From the NCBI GenBank assembly GCA_964418585.1, contig CAYQMG010000011.1, positions 34,806 through 98,805 of the forward strand: a stretch of 64,000 nt of DNA, given 5' to 3'. How positions within the stretch are numbered: position 1 is the stretch's first letter; every line of letters begins with the position of its first letter. Position numbers and translations under genes: made by a program. This DNA is from JAJRTE01 sp964418585. GTDB taxonomy: Bacteria > Myxococcota_A > UBA796 > JAJRTE01. Shown piece by piece: positions 33,590 to 43,356 of this stretch. Below the pieces are notes generated by a model. The model was given only the letters and a program-made list of their open reading frames with translations. It was not told where the DNA came from and ran no database searches.

Positions 33590-34204
33590 CTACATCCGGG
33601 TGTACCATTGAACGTAGCCGTCGCCGTAGGCCCCCCCGTTCGTGCTGCCGAACCCGGCCTCCTCTTCCGGCGGCTCCAGCCCAGCGTAAGGTTGTACCTG
33701 CACCACCTCGTAGCACAGGCGGTTGGGCGTGACGCTCGAGTCCACCTGGAACATCCCCTCGTAGGCCACCTCTGCAGGAGACGACTCGAACAGCATGATC
33801 CGGTAGATTCCCTCCACCGTGCTCTCCTTGGTCACAAAATCCCCGGAGGACTCGTGAACTTCCCCCTCCGCATCCGTCGCCTCGATTGTGTAGGAATAGT
33901 CATCACGGAACGTGGCCACGATTCGGACATACCGCAGCGGCGGCTCGGCCAACTTGGGCGCCACATCGTCCCCTTCGCTCACCCAGTTGCTGGCAACCGG
34001 CCGCGGGGTGGGCGTTTCCGGAACCCACGGTGTCGGCGTGGGCGTCGTGGCCGTCTCCTCGTCTCCGCGGCACCCTGGAACCGCCGCCAACCCCAGGACG
34101 ACAAGCACCACCAGAAGGGTCGACCTGGAACGAGGAACGACCAGATCGAGCGTTGATCCCACACGCTCCATCGCCTCGATGGCAGGATTCGCAATTGGTT
34201 CCAT
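33590..34204 (-). CDS. Lipoprotein, unknown function
   Basis: 204 aa from the ATG at 34204 (AGGGGAAA 9 bases upstream; other in-frame starts exist at 34270 and 34171). A hydrophobic stretch leads to lipobox VPGC with Cys 45, giving a predicted lipoprotein. A Thr/Pro-rich spacer (about 50-70) is followed by a strand-rich domain of about 130 residues ending GYVQWYTRM. No family is recognised. It is divergent from the Tad-like gene, with about 200 bases between starts. Confidence 0.6.
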   Translation of the reverse strand: MEPIANPAIEAMERVGSTLDLVVPRSRSTLLVVLVVLGLAAVPGCRGDEETATTPTPTPWVPETPTPRPVASNWVSEGDDVAPKLAEPPLRYVRIVATFRDDYSYTIEATDAEGEVHESSGDFVTKESTVEGIYRIMLFESSPAEVAYEGMFQVDSSVTPNRLCYEVVQVQPYAGLEPPEEEAGFGSTNGGAYGDGYVQWYTRM

Positions 34205-34338
34205 CACAATCGTTTCCCCTGGAACACAGGTTGTATCGTTTTCTCTGCGGAACGCGCCCCCCGGGCACACACCGCACCCACTGTCCTTCTATATCCCAGG
34301 TGCGTCCCGGTTTCCAGACAAATTTGGCAGTTCCTTGT

Positions 34339-34367
34339 TGACATCATGTGCAATCCGGGTTTTACTG
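34339..34367 (+). promoter_or_regulatory. Promoter for the Tad-like gene
   Basis: TTGACA (perfect -35, 34339-34344), a 17-base spacer and TTTACT (34362-34367). The ATG at 34346 lies inside the promoter, which argues for a start further downstream. Confidence 0.55.
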
Positions 34368-34417
34368 AGCTGGGGGTATTGTACGGACGGCGTCCGCCCC
34401 GCGGCCGCGAGCGGGGT

Positions 34418-35515
34418 GTGGAATCCGATCTTCAACAAGGAATCCAACGGGTGTGGCAACGAGGTGACGAGGCCGGCCAGGCAGCCGTGCTTGCTGCCCT
34501 TTGCCTGTTCACGTGCGTGGTGTTCCTCGCGTTGGCCAGCAACACGGGAATCCTCGTCAACGACAGGCTTCGGATGCAGAACACGGCCGACCTGTCCGCC
34601 TATGCCGGGGCGCTCGAGCAGGCGCGCAGCCTGAACGAGATGGCCCAAACCAATTTGGAGATCTGGCAAACCATCAACGAGTGCCGACACGTGCTTGCCA
34701 CCACCAACTGGACCCAGTGCGACGACTGCGAGTGCAATCCTCACGAGGAGCGGGATGCCGAGGCCTACATCGCCGATTGTGTCGCTCGTATCGAGGCGTT
34801 GGCCAACCATTTCGTGGAGGTCAATCGTTCCGCTCCTCGCTCCGCCTATCTTGCCGCGCTGAATACCGCCGGTGGCAACATGCCTGGAACGGATCGTGGA
34901 GACCACTTTTCCAACTTTGAACAGAACGAGTCTTCCCCCACCTACTGGAAGCGTACGGGGTTGATCGTGGTGGAGCGGTTTACCGAGGTCCGCATTAACT
35001 ATCAATTCAACTATTGCTGTCGATCCAGTGGAGGTTACTGCGCGCTCGTCTATGCCAAGCACCCGAGCAAGATACAGCAGTGGGACGGATGGTTCTACAA
35101 GGTGGATCCGGTTGGAGACATGGTCTACTTCCCGACCCGTGTGAGTGGGACTCCGGCCGGCGGCTACCTCGATCTGCCTCGAACGGGTGGGGCGACCTCG
35201 GCGGACGAGGAGTACACCTACTTTCTCTCGGACGCGATTGGCGGGCGGGATCCTTTGAAGGCCTATGCGGTGGCGAAGCCGTATGAAGGCAACATCGGGC
35301 CGGATTGGGACACCTCGGAGGAGTGGGGCAACGTGCTCCAGGGCTGGGTTTACGACCACTACTCCGCCGCGCCGTTGCAACCTTATTTTCAACCGACGTA
35401 CCGGGCCAGGATCGCGGGGTTGCATGAACCGCTGTTCCCGCCTGCCGTGGATTTGATAGCACGGGAATACATCGAGGCGGGAGAGCGTGACCCGAGCGCA
35501 TTTTTCACGCATTGA
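34418..35515 (+). CDS. TadE/TadG-like protein with large Cys-containing ectodomain
   Basis: 365 aa from GTG 34418; an ATG at 34346 is in frame but lies within the predicted promoter. Residues 20-60 show the TadG/TadE-type N-terminus: RGDEAGQAAVLAALCLF, a hydrophobic helix, then LVNDRLRMQNTADLSAYAGAL. The motif (Asn-Ala/Thr-Ala-D-Ala-like after the helix) is found in Flp-pilus assembly and related minor pseudopilins. The remaining 300 residues are extracytoplasmic with several Cys pairs (CDDCEC, NYCCRSSGGYC) and no known domain. No other tad genes are nearby, so a role in Flp pili is uncertain. It is followed by the large protease-like gene 46 bases downstream, probably in the same transcript. 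Confidence 0.65.
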   Translation: MESDLQQGIQRVWQRGDEAGQAAVLAALCLFTCVVFLALASNTGILVNDRLRMQNTADLSAYAGALEQARSLNEMAQTNLEIWQTINECRHVLATTNWTQCDDCECNPHEERDAEAYIADCVARIEALANHFVEVNRSAPRSAYLAALNTAGGNMPGTDRGDHFSNFEQNESSPTYWKRTGLIVVERFTEVRINYQFNYCCRSSGGYCALVYAKHPSKIQQWDGWFYKVDPVGDMVYFPTRVSGTPAGGYLDLPRTGGATSADEEYTYFLSDAIGGRDPLKAYAVAKPYEGNIGPDWDTSEEWGNVLQGWVYDHYSAAPLQPYFQPTYRARIAGLHEPLFPPAVDLIAREYIEAGERDPSAFFTH

Positions 35516-35561
35516 GAAAGCCATGTGACGATCTGTCGAAACCGCCAACCGGGAGGAGAGG

Positions 35562-38500
35562 ATGGCCATGAACGACCGGCATTCGTTCTTTGGAAGGAGG
35601 CCTCTGTTCGTTGCGGCAGCAGTGGGACTCGTGCTTGCGGCGGGCTCGAGTCCGGTGGATGCGTACCCGGACGCCGAGGCCCCGCCCCACATCTGTGTTC
35701 ACGGAGACATGTCGACCATCAAGGAGCGACTCCGCGCCCTGTCCGGCAGTACCGCCTTGCCGGGCCAGCCGGGATACTGTGGCTGCGACCCGTTGCCCAT
35801 GGACTATCCCGACTACGTCATCGAGGTGAGTGAGTACGACGCGGCGACCGATTCCTACTCGGACGAAACCATCGTGGTGGATGCCTCGGTGATCGAGACC
35901 GAGCACTTCATCATCCGGTACCCTACCACGGTCGGTCGCCCGGACCCCGCGGGGGGAGACAGTGTGGTCGTCACCGACTGCCGTTGGGCCTGGGATCTGG
36001 ACGAGGTCCAGGATTTCGGCGATACGGGCTACCTGATCGACTGTTCCGACGAGGAGGTCGCCGCCAAGAATGCCGCCACCATCCTCGAGTGGGTCTGGAC
36101 CGAGGAGATCGAGGTGCGCGATTACCCGGCGCCCCCCATGCCGCCTTCCGGCAAGATCGATGTGATCATCGGTGACCTTGGGGTCATTCTCGAGTCTCCT
36201 GGGGCTGCCGGAGTGGCCGAACCCTGTGCCGACACATCGGAGGGAGGCCCTACCTACAGTCGGTTCTTCATCGACAGTTCGCTCACCGATCCGGATGAGG
36301 CCGCCCAGGTGGTGGCCCACGAGTTCTTCCACGTGGTCCAAAGCGGTATCGACCACAAGGAAAGCCTTGCCTGGATGGAGTCCACCGCACTGTGGATGCA
36401 AAACGAGGTGGCGGGCGGAGGCTACTGGGGATACTACGCCTGGGGCGTCAAGGACTACGACAAGCCGCTCACCAACGTGAACCCGTGGCAACTCCGGTAC
36501 GGCAACGTGGTCTGGGCCCAGTATCTCGCCGAGCACTATGGCGAGGAGGTTGTCCGGGATATCTGGCTCGACGCCGGCGACCCGGTCGGCGACGACGGCA
36601 TGCTGCACCATTACAACATCCTGGGTGCTGGCGTGGACGGATACGAGGCGGCCATCCATAACTTCCGATACACGCTTTGGGAGGAGAATTCGCCTCCATG
36701 GACCCAGCGCCATTCGCTCTCCGGCCGGTCCCCACGTGCGGGCTGGGAGAACACCATCGACGAGACCACGGCCAACTACATCCTGTTCGAAGGCGATCCC
36801 ACGCGCGAGGATGGAAAGTTCAAGATCTGCTTCAAGAATGTGGATGGAAAACCCGGACTGTGGGCAAGACTGGCCATGATCAAGGGGGGCGCCGCCCTCG
36901 AGTCCGACCTTGAAAAGCCCGCAGCCGCCGAACCGGTGCCTTCGAGTACCGAGAAGCCTGCCCAGGTCGTGTGCACCATTCCGGTCCGCACGTCACAGGG
37001 CATCGCCTATGCGGACGAGCGTGAGGAGGCGAACCCGTGGGGTCCGGCCGCGCTCGTGGTCGCGCCAGACGGTGACTTCCTGGTGGCCGACACCGCCGCG
37101 AGAAAGATTCGACGCTTCGCTCCGGACGGCACCCTGCGCCACACCATTGACCTGGCGCCGTACCGCGTGGCTCGAGCCGACGACATCGCCCTGCTCGGCG
37201 ACGAGATCCTCGTGCTCGATACCGGCTCCATCGTGCCCAGGATACTCCGCCTCTCCGCCGAGGGACGACTCGAGGCTTCCTACGACCTGCCGGAAGGTCT
37301 CCGGCTGGAGGACGGACTCAGTGGCATCCGCGTCGACGATGGCGGGACCATCCTGGTGGAGCGTGAAGGTATCCACGTGGCACGACTCCTCGTCGGCGGG
37401 GGCAGGGTGGACTTCGAGGACCTCCCGGGAATCCGGAAGGCCGGGCGAACCTTCTCCGTGCAACCGGTGGCCCCGGGCCGAGCCGCTTCGTCGGGCACCA
37501 TTGAGATCGACGGTCGCAGGCTCACCCTCACCGTGGCCCACACGCTGACCGGCCTCAGACTCTTGCAGGCGTTCGATGACGGCAGTTTCCTCCTCGTCGT
37601 CGAAGAGGCTGCCATCGGAGACCGGATCCAGGTCGACAAGACCGTGCGTCTCTACGACATCGGCGGTCGCCTGCTCGGCATGGCCCGGTTCCCCCTCGAG
37701 GAACAGTATACCTACGTACCCCATGCCCTCGCCGTCGCGCCGGATGGCCAGGTCTACGCCCTCATCACCCTCCCGGACCGGGTCGAAATCCGACGCCTCT
37801 CCTTGGTGCCACGCCTCGACGACGTGCTCGACTCTGTCGTCCCGGCCCCGGCAAACAAGGGCGCAGCCCCGCAGAAGGCCGCTTCCCAGGCGTGCGTCAG
37901 CCGCGCCACCATCATGGAAACGGCACGAAGCTACGTCAACAACTCCGTCTACCTCAGTTCCACCAACATCGACGGCGCCTGCTCCGGTCGGGGCAAACCC
38001 GTTTACCTCGGCAGCCCTGGCACCTATCCGAGTGTCCCTTACGACTGGGGCGGGTTCGACTCCCTCAAGCAGTTCAACGACTACATGGCCTCGGGCTCGC
38101 AGGCCGGCGATGTCGATACCAGTGGTGTCGAAAGCTGCTCCAAGGGCGTGGATTGCTCCGGGTTCGTCAGCCGATGTTGGCAAACCTCTTCCAAGTACGG
38201 CACCAGCACCATCAGCAGTATCTCCTACACCCTCTCCTCGTTCGATCAGTTGATCGCAGGAGACGCCTTCAATCGGTCCAGCTACCACATCATGCTCTTC
38301 AACAGTTTCAGCGGCAGTGGAGCCTATGTCTACGAATCCACGACCGGCGGACACGACCGCGTCGTGTATCAGTACCGCAACTCAGACGTCTACAACTCCT
38401 ACACTCCGATCCGGTACCATGACCTCTGTGACCCCGATTCCCCCCCGGACGGCGACTCGGGCGACGACGACACCGGGACCGGGGACGACGACGGCGGCAC

Positions 38501-38999
38501 CGGGGACGATGGCACGGGCGGAGACGACGGCGGCACCGGGGACGACGGCACGGGCGGGGACGACGGCGGGACCAGCGGTGGAGACGACGGAGGCCTGACC
38601 GGCGGAACCGACCCCACCACTGGAGACGGCGAAATTCACCAGGTGAGCCTGGACCTGGTCGACAGCGACTGTGACGGAGAGTACATGGAGGTCGATGGCT
38701 TCGGTACCGATGTGGGCTGGGTGGCGCTGATCGTCTCCTTTGCTGCCGGTCCGGACACCGGCGACATGTGCTCGGGGCATGGCGCCTACGAATTGTGCGG
38801 CCACAAGGGAAGCAACCCCCCGTGCGGCTCCGCCACCTATCGGTATGACGTGGCGGTCCAGTACCCCGACCAGGAGGAGGGTACGAGTTGCTCTCTGGCC
38901 CGCAATTCCTCGTCAGGACACGACGGACGCCTCGGCCTGTGGGCCCTGGTCCTGGCCCCCGCCGCCCTGGTCACCATGAGAAAACGAACGCATCCATGA
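35562..38999 (+). CDS. MYXO-CTERM multidomain protein: HExxH metalloprotease, propeller, NlpC/P60-like
   Basis: 1145 aa (an ATG at 35568 is equally possible; GGAGGAG is just upstream). Signal peptide to about residue 35. A protease-like domain carries HEFFH at about residue 253, followed by an ESTALWMQNE segment, resembling MXAN_6640-type gluzincins. NHL/propeller-like repeats (VVAPDGDFLVADTAARKIRRF and similar) span about 500-770. Residues 780-950 resemble NlpC/P60, with the nucleophile motif VDCSGF near 865 and a later YHIMLF His. Asp/Gly/Thr repeats link (about 960-1020) to a C-terminal domain and a MYXO-CTERM-like end (Cys, hydrophobic stretch, RKR at about 1110-1145). A surface-attached hydrolase cleaving protein and/or peptidoglycan is inferred. 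Confidence 0.8.
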   Translation: MAMNDRHSFFGRRPLFVAAAVGLVLAAGSSPVDAYPDAEAPPHICVHGDMSTIKERLRALSGSTALPGQPGYCGCDPLPMDYPDYVIEVSEYDAATDSYSDETIVVDASVIETEHFIIRYPTTVGRPDPAGGDSVVVTDCRWAWDLDEVQDFGDTGYLIDCSDEEVAAKNAATILEWVWTEEIEVRDYPAPPMPPSGKIDVIIGDLGVILESPGAAGVAEPCADTSEGGPTYSRFFIDSSLTDPDEAAQVVAHEFFHVVQSGIDHKESLAWMESTALWMQNEVAGGGYWGYYAWGVKDYDKPLTNVNPWQLRYGNVVWAQYLAEHYGEEVVRDIWLDAGDPVGDDGMLHHYNILGAGVDGYEAAIHNFRYTLWEENSPPWTQRHSLSGRSPRAGWENTIDETTANYILFEGDPTREDGKFKICFKNVDGKPGLWARLAMIKGGAALESDLEKPAAAEPVPSSTEKPAQVVCTIPVRTSQGIAYADEREEANPWGPAALVVAPDGDFLVADTAARKIRRFAPDGTLRHTIDLAPYRVARADDIALLGDEILVLDTGSIVPRILRLSAEGRLEASYDLPEGLRLEDGLSGIRVDDGGTILVEREGIHVARLLVGGGRVDFEDLPGIRKAGRTFSVQPVAPGRAASSGTIEIDGRRLTLTVAHTLTGLRLLQAFDDGSFLLVVEEAAIGDRIQVDKTVRLYDIGGRLLGMARFPLEEQYTYVPHALAVAPDGQVYALITLPDRVEIRRLSLVPRLDDVLDSVVPAPANKGAAPQKAASQACVSRATIMETARSYVNNSVYLSSTNIDGACSGRGKPVYLGSPGTYPSVPYDWGGFDSLKQFNDYMASGSQAGDVDTSGVESCSKGVDCSGFVSRCWQTSSKYGTSTISSISYTLSSFDQLIAGDAFNRSSYHIMLFNSFSGSGAYVYESTTGGHDRVVYQYRNSDVYNSYTPIRYHDLCDPDSPPDGDSGDDDTGTGDDDGGTGDDGTGGDDGGTGDDGTGGDDGGTSGGDDGGLTGGTDPTTGDGEIHQVSLDLVDSDCDGEYMEVDGFGTDVGWVALIVSFAAGPDTGDMCSGHGAYELCGHKGSNPPCGSATYRYDVAVQYPDQEEGTSCSLARNSSSGHDGRLGLWALVLAPAALVTMRKRTHP
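38468..38590 (+). repeat. GACGACGGC-type low-complexity repeat
   Basis: Short tandem units encode GDDGTGGDDGG-like linker repeats between the NlpC/P60-like domain and the C-terminal module of the multidomain protein. Such tracts are prone to length variation. Confidence 0.6.
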
Positions 39000-39103
39000 C
39001 CTCCCGTTCTGCAGAGGTACGCGACTTCCGCTCCGCCTCGACCTGGACGTGAGGCACGCCTGCTGCGGCTCGAGTCGCGTATCACACCGAAGGAGACTGC
39101 ACC

Positions 39104-41320
39104 ATGAAGACTCGAATTCGCCTTTCCGCCTTCCCCATGCAACGCGCGTGGCCCCTGCTGCTCCCCCTCTTCCTGGGCGGCGCTGCCGAGTGCCCGTCTG
39201 ACATCGACGCAGACGGAGACGGCTACAGCGTCGGCGCAGGGGATTGCGACGACACCGACCCCACCGTCCATCCCGATGCCGTCGAGCTGTGTGACGGCCT
39301 GGACAACGACTGCGATCGCCTGGTCGACGAGGGGGCCACGACCGTCTACTACCTGGATCAAGATGGAGACGGGTACGGCACCGCGGAGAATGCGGTCGAG
39401 GCCTGTGCGCCCCCCCTCGGTTATGCGGGGGAATCCGGCGATTGCGACGACACCGATCCCACAGTGCATCCGAATGCAACGGAAGCGTGCAATGGCATTG
39501 ACGACAACTGCAACGGCGAGGTGGACGAGTCGCTCTTGACCGCCTACTACGCCGACGCGGACGGAGACGGCTATGGCGACCCGGCCACCCAAACCTGGGC
39601 CTGTGACCCGCCGGCCGGCACCGTATCCAACGGAGACGATTGCGATGACGGTGACCCCGCGATCAACCCCGGGGCCGAGGAGATCCTGTGCAACGGCCTC
39701 GACGACGATTGCGACGGGATCGTCGAGGATCCTCCCCCGATTACCTATCACGCGGACGCGGACGGAGACGGGTACGGGGACCCCGCTGTGTCGATGGACC
39801 AGGCCTGTGGCGTCCCGGACGGGTATGTCCTGGACGACTCCGATTGCGACGACGGCGACGCCGGCGTGTACCCGGGAGCGGTCGAGGTGTGCAACCAGCG
39901 GGACGACAACTGCAACGGGCAGGTGGACGAGGGGCTCCCGGAAGAGAGCTACTACCAGGATCTGGACGGAGACGGCTGGGGTTCGAGCGTATCCGTGACC
40001 GGATGTACCATGCCCGACGGCTACGTTCTTCTCCTGGGTGACTGTGACGACCTGGACCCTGGCATCCATCCCGAGGCGGAGGAAGTGTGTGGAGACGGGG
40101 TGGACCAGGATTGCGACGGGGTGGATCCGGACTGCCCACCGGCCGACGAGGATGGAGACGGTTTCCCGGCTGGAGAGGACTGTGACGACCGGGACTCGAC
40201 CGTTTACCCCGGAGCGGAGGAGGTGTGCGGCGACGGGGTGGACCAGGATTGCGACGGGGTGGACCAGGCCTGTCCAGACCAGGACGGGGACGGGCACGGG
40301 ACCGACACCGATTGCGACGACTCGGATCCGACCATCTACCCGGGGGCCGCGGAGGTGTGCGGCGACGGGGTGGACCAGGATTGCGACGGGGCGGACCAGG
40401 CCTGTCCGTGCGTGGACGAGGACGGCGATGGTCGCTGCGCCGACGAGGACTGTGACGACCAGGACCCGACGGCCTACCCGGGAGCCGAGGAGGTATGCGG
40501 TGACCAGGTGGACAACGACTGCGACGGGGAAGTGGATGAAACCGCCCGCACCTACTACCTCGATTCCGACGGCGACGGGTATGGCGTCACGAGTGAAACG
40601 GTCCTCACTTGCCAGGAGTTCCCTCCCGAAGGGTACACCGACACGCCCGGCGACTGCGACGACCGCATGACCACGATCAACCCCGACGGCGTGGAACTGT
40701 GCAACGGGCTCGACGACGATTGTGACGGCCTCGTCGACACCGAAGACACCTGGGGCGACAACACCACCGGCGAACTCGCCTCGCTCAACGACAACTGCGA
40801 TACCTTCGACCGGCTCCTGGGCGGTGAGAACCGCGAGACCCATGCGGTGTTCTGGGCCGCTTTCTACGGCGACGGCGAAAATACATTCCCCACCCCGATC
40901 TGGGTCGGAGGCCACACACCCGGTGCCGTGCCGCCTCCGGAAAACGGATGGCCCGATACCTGCCTCTACTACGACCTCACGCTGTTCTACGGCAATTCCG
41001 AACTCAACTCCGACCTGGACACTCGAGCCATCAAGCTCTGCTTTTCCAAGGGAACCGACGTGGATGGCCAGGATGAGGTCTACGCGGAGATGACCGCCCA
41101 GGGCATCACCGTGGCCGGCGTTCTCGACAACGAGGAGGATGATGACGCACCCGGACTCGATTCCGTCTACTTCAGCCCGTCCGAGAGCGACGACCGGTAC
41201 GAGGTCTGGTACATCAGCGATTCGTTCGAGGCCACCGGAGGCCGGGGCCCCACCGAGTGGTGGATCCTCACCGAGTTCTACGACGCCCGGATCGTCCTCG
41301 ACCTTCAGCCCGGGACCTGA
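39104..41320 (+). CDS. Secreted protein with about ten MopE-type metal-binding repeats
   Basis: 738 aa. AAGGAG lies 8 bases before the ATG. A signal peptide (to about residue 27) leads into about ten repeats of the MopE type. Each has DxDGDGYG, a DCDD loop, a (V/I)xPGAEE(V/L)C strand and D(D/N)(D/N)CDG. The repeats cover residues 28-545. In Methylococcus capsulatus MopE the family binds copper; the Asp-rich loops more generally fit calcium. The C-terminal 190 residues form a separate strand-rich domain (from about 546) with no known relative. No anchor is visible, so release or surface association through the repeats is likely. Confidence 0.8.
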   Translation: MKTRIRLSAFPMQRAWPLLLPLFLGGAAECPSDIDADGDGYSVGAGDCDDTDPTVHPDAVELCDGLDNDCDRLVDEGATTVYYLDQDGDGYGTAENAVEACAPPLGYAGESGDCDDTDPTVHPNATEACNGIDDNCNGEVDESLLTAYYADADGDGYGDPATQTWACDPPAGTVSNGDDCDDGDPAINPGAEEILCNGLDDDCDGIVEDPPPITYHADADGDGYGDPAVSMDQACGVPDGYVLDDSDCDDGDAGVYPGAVEVCNQRDDNCNGQVDEGLPEESYYQDLDGDGWGSSVSVTGCTMPDGYVLLLGDCDDLDPGIHPEAEEVCGDGVDQDCDGVDPDCPPADEDGDGFPAGEDCDDRDSTVYPGAEEVCGDGVDQDCDGVDQACPDQDGDGHGTDTDCDDSDPTIYPGAAEVCGDGVDQDCDGADQACPCVDEDGDGRCADEDCDDQDPTAYPGAEEVCGDQVDNDCDGEVDETARTYYLDSDGDGYGVTSETVLTCQEFPPEGYTDTPGDCDDRMTTINPDGVELCNGLDDDCDGLVDTEDTWGDNTTGELASLNDNCDTFDRLLGGENRETHAVFWAAFYGDGENTFPTPIWVGGHTPGAVPPPENGWPDTCLYYDLTLFYGNSELNSDLDTRAIKLCFSKGTDVDGQDEVYAEMTAQGITVAGVLDNEEDDDAPGLDSVYFSPSESDDRYEVWYISDSFEATGGRGPTEWWILTEFYDARIVLDLQPGT

Positions 41321-41713
41321 CAGCATCTCCGGAACCCCAGGCCCCCGCCTTCCCAGTCCTGAACGCATGGCCTCTTGGCCCCGGCTTCACGCCTTCCCCG
41401 TGCGTACCTGACGCCCCGCGGACCAGTCGCACATCGGCTCCACCACAGGTCCCATCCCCTCGGGCACGGCTCCACACCGCGCGCCGACCACCCTTTGACC
41501 ACCCTTCGATACCCGCTTCCATCCAGCGGCGCGAACAACCATGGTTCACGGACGCCTTCGTCGACCAACTCGGCGGCGTGCCGTCTGGCTCTGGACAGTG
41601 ACAGGATTCCGTGTGATCCGGTACACTCGAGTATCGAGGAACACCCCGAGCGACCCTGGCACCCGGCCAAGGTCCGGGCGACTCGGGAGAACTACCCACC
41701 ACGGAGGTCGCCG
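41321..41713. other. Intergenic region before the M6 protease gene
   Basis: The protease frame is open through most of this region, but the translated part is Pro/His/Ser-rich and lacks a signal peptide, so it is treated as non-coding. It ends with the promoter listed separately. Confidence 0.5.
41598..41627 (+). promoter_or_regulatory. Promoter for the M6-like protease gene
   Basis: GTGACA (41598-41603), an 18-base spacer and TACACT (41622-41627), giving a leader of about 80 bases before the ATG at 41714. Confidence 0.5.
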
Positions 41714-43294
41714 ATGAAAGTCCTTTCGCAGCAGCGTGGCCCCAATTGTCTCCTTTTCCTTGCGCTCTTGGTCCTGGGCGTTCCCGCCCAATCGGTTGCT
41801 GCCCCGGCTGCACCGATACCAATCGTGCTCGAGCAGCCAGACGGGACGCACGTGGACGCACGCAGGGTGGGAGACGCCTGGTGCAATCGACTCGAGACTC
41901 TGGATGGCCGGCCCCTCATCCAGACCGCGGACGGCTGGTGGCGGGAATCCGAGCGTGAGTCGCGGGGCGGGAACATCAGGGCGTCGGGCGCTGGAACCGT
42001 GCAGCCGCTTGCCCCTGGATCCCGGGACATGGAGGCGCCCTGTTCGCCTTCCCCGTGGAGGACACCCGCGGCCTCGAGCGCTTCCCGAACCGGTGTGGGC
42101 ACTTTCCAGGTGCTGATGATTCTTGTGAGCTTCACCGATCAGCCCCCCACCTATCCCGCTTCGACCTTCGCCTCCTTGCTCGATGTCGACCTCGTGGACT
42201 ATTATGCCGCAGCATCGTTCGGGGCCGCCGCCATCGTGCCGGCCCGGGAATCGTACGATGTCCCTTGGGACGGGGTCGTGGGCTGGCTCCCGCTCGGCAT
42301 TCCCCATCCAGACACCGCCAACTTGATCGGATTGCGTAACCAGCGCCTTACTCGAGCCGCCATTCGTGCTGCCGACCCGTATGTCGACTATGCTGCCTAC
42401 GACCGGAACGGGGACGGGGTGGTGGACTCCGACGAGTTGGCCGTGGTGGTGGTCGCTGCAGGATACGACTGCGCCTACGCGACCATGCATCCCTCGGTCT
42501 GGGCCCATAGCTGGTGGCTGCATGCCGTCGACCCGCCGGAAGTGGATGGAGTTGTGGTGGGCGGGTATCACGGGAACGAGGGCGGATACGCACAAATCGG
42601 AGAGATTCACGCCCGTTCGGACGCGGATGCCCATGCTGCGACCGTGGGGGTGCTCGCACACGAACTGGGCCACCTCGTTTTCAGGCTTCCGGATCTGTAC
42701 GACATCGATCAGTCCAGCAACGGCGTGGGGCCGTTCTGTCTCATGGGGTTCGGAAACTGGGGAAAGACCTCCCAGGATCAGTGGATTGGAAGCACTCCCG
42801 TATTGACCTCCGCCTATATCCGTTGCCGACTGGAATGGAGCGTGGCTCGATCCGCATCCGGTACCGTGGCCGTGCGCGCCGCGGGCTCTCCCCTGGCGGG
42901 TGCCGACGACACCGTCTGGATGGCGGAGACCTCCGACCCCGCCGAGTACTTTCTCGTGGAAAACCGCGAGCCCTTCGGCTATGACGAGGGCCTGACCCGC
43001 TTCATCGGCGCCTCGTTCGGCGGCATTGCCATCTGGCATGTCAACGAGAACGCCATGCTGAATTTCATCGATGTGCGGCGGTTGAGCGATCTCGAGGAGG
43101 CAGATGGGACAGCGGACGCGGCGACCGCCACGGCGCTCTGGTATGACGGCAATCCAGAGAGTCAGGGCGTGTTCGACGCTCGGTCGGATCCCAGCAGTGA
43201 CCTGTTTGCCCACCGGCCCAGCGGCGTCCGGATCGTTGGGTTCTCTGCTCCGGCCGAGACCATGACCGTCACGGTGGAAACCTCGGGCGAGTAG
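41714..43294 (+). CDS. Secreted M6-like metalloprotease
   Basis: 526 aa from the ATG at 41714 with GGAGG 6 bases upstream. Signal peptide (about 10-30, ending VAAP). The zinc motif HELGH is at about residue 316 in GVLAHELGHLVFRLPDLYD, and the later Met-turn-like CLMGFGNW is typical of M6/immune-inhibitor-A-type proteases. An EF-hand-like loop DRNGDGVVDSDE lies near residue 230. The C-terminal beta region includes VENREPFGYD and IWHVNE, usual for M6 enzymes. It should act on extracellular protein and need zinc and calcium. No sorting signal is visible. Neighbours are other secreted proteins. Confidence 0.88.
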   Translation: MKVLSQQRGPNCLLFLALLVLGVPAQSVAAPAAPIPIVLEQPDGTHVDARRVGDAWCNRLETLDGRPLIQTADGWWRESERESRGGNIRASGAGTVQPLAPGSRDMEAPCSPSPWRTPAASSASRTGVGTFQVLMILVSFTDQPPTYPASTFASLLDVDLVDYYAAASFGAAAIVPARESYDVPWDGVVGWLPLGIPHPDTANLIGLRNQRLTRAAIRAADPYVDYAAYDRNGDGVVDSDELAVVVVAAGYDCAYATMHPSVWAHSWWLHAVDPPEVDGVVVGGYHGNEGGYAQIGEIHARSDADAHAATVGVLAHELGHLVFRLPDLYDIDQSSNGVGPFCLMGFGNWGKTSQDQWIGSTPVLTSAYIRCRLEWSVARSASGTVAVRAAGSPLAGADDTVWMAETSDPAEYFLVENREPFGYDEGLTRFIGASFGGIAIWHVNENAMLNFIDVRRLSDLEEADGTADAATATALWYDGNPESQGVFDARSDPSSDLFAHRPSGVRIVGFSAPAETMTVTVETSGE

Positions 43295-43356
43295 GCCGGC
43301 CAGGGCATCCGCCCCGCCGGCCATGACGACAACGTATCCACTGGCAACGAGTAGCC

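Noticed and set aside
38837..41368. 843-codon open frame on the minus strand opposite the MopE-repeat gene
   Set aside because: Its Val/His-rich, repetitive product is the antisense image of Asp-codon repeats; the plus-strand gene has a signal peptide, ribosome-binding site and known repeats.
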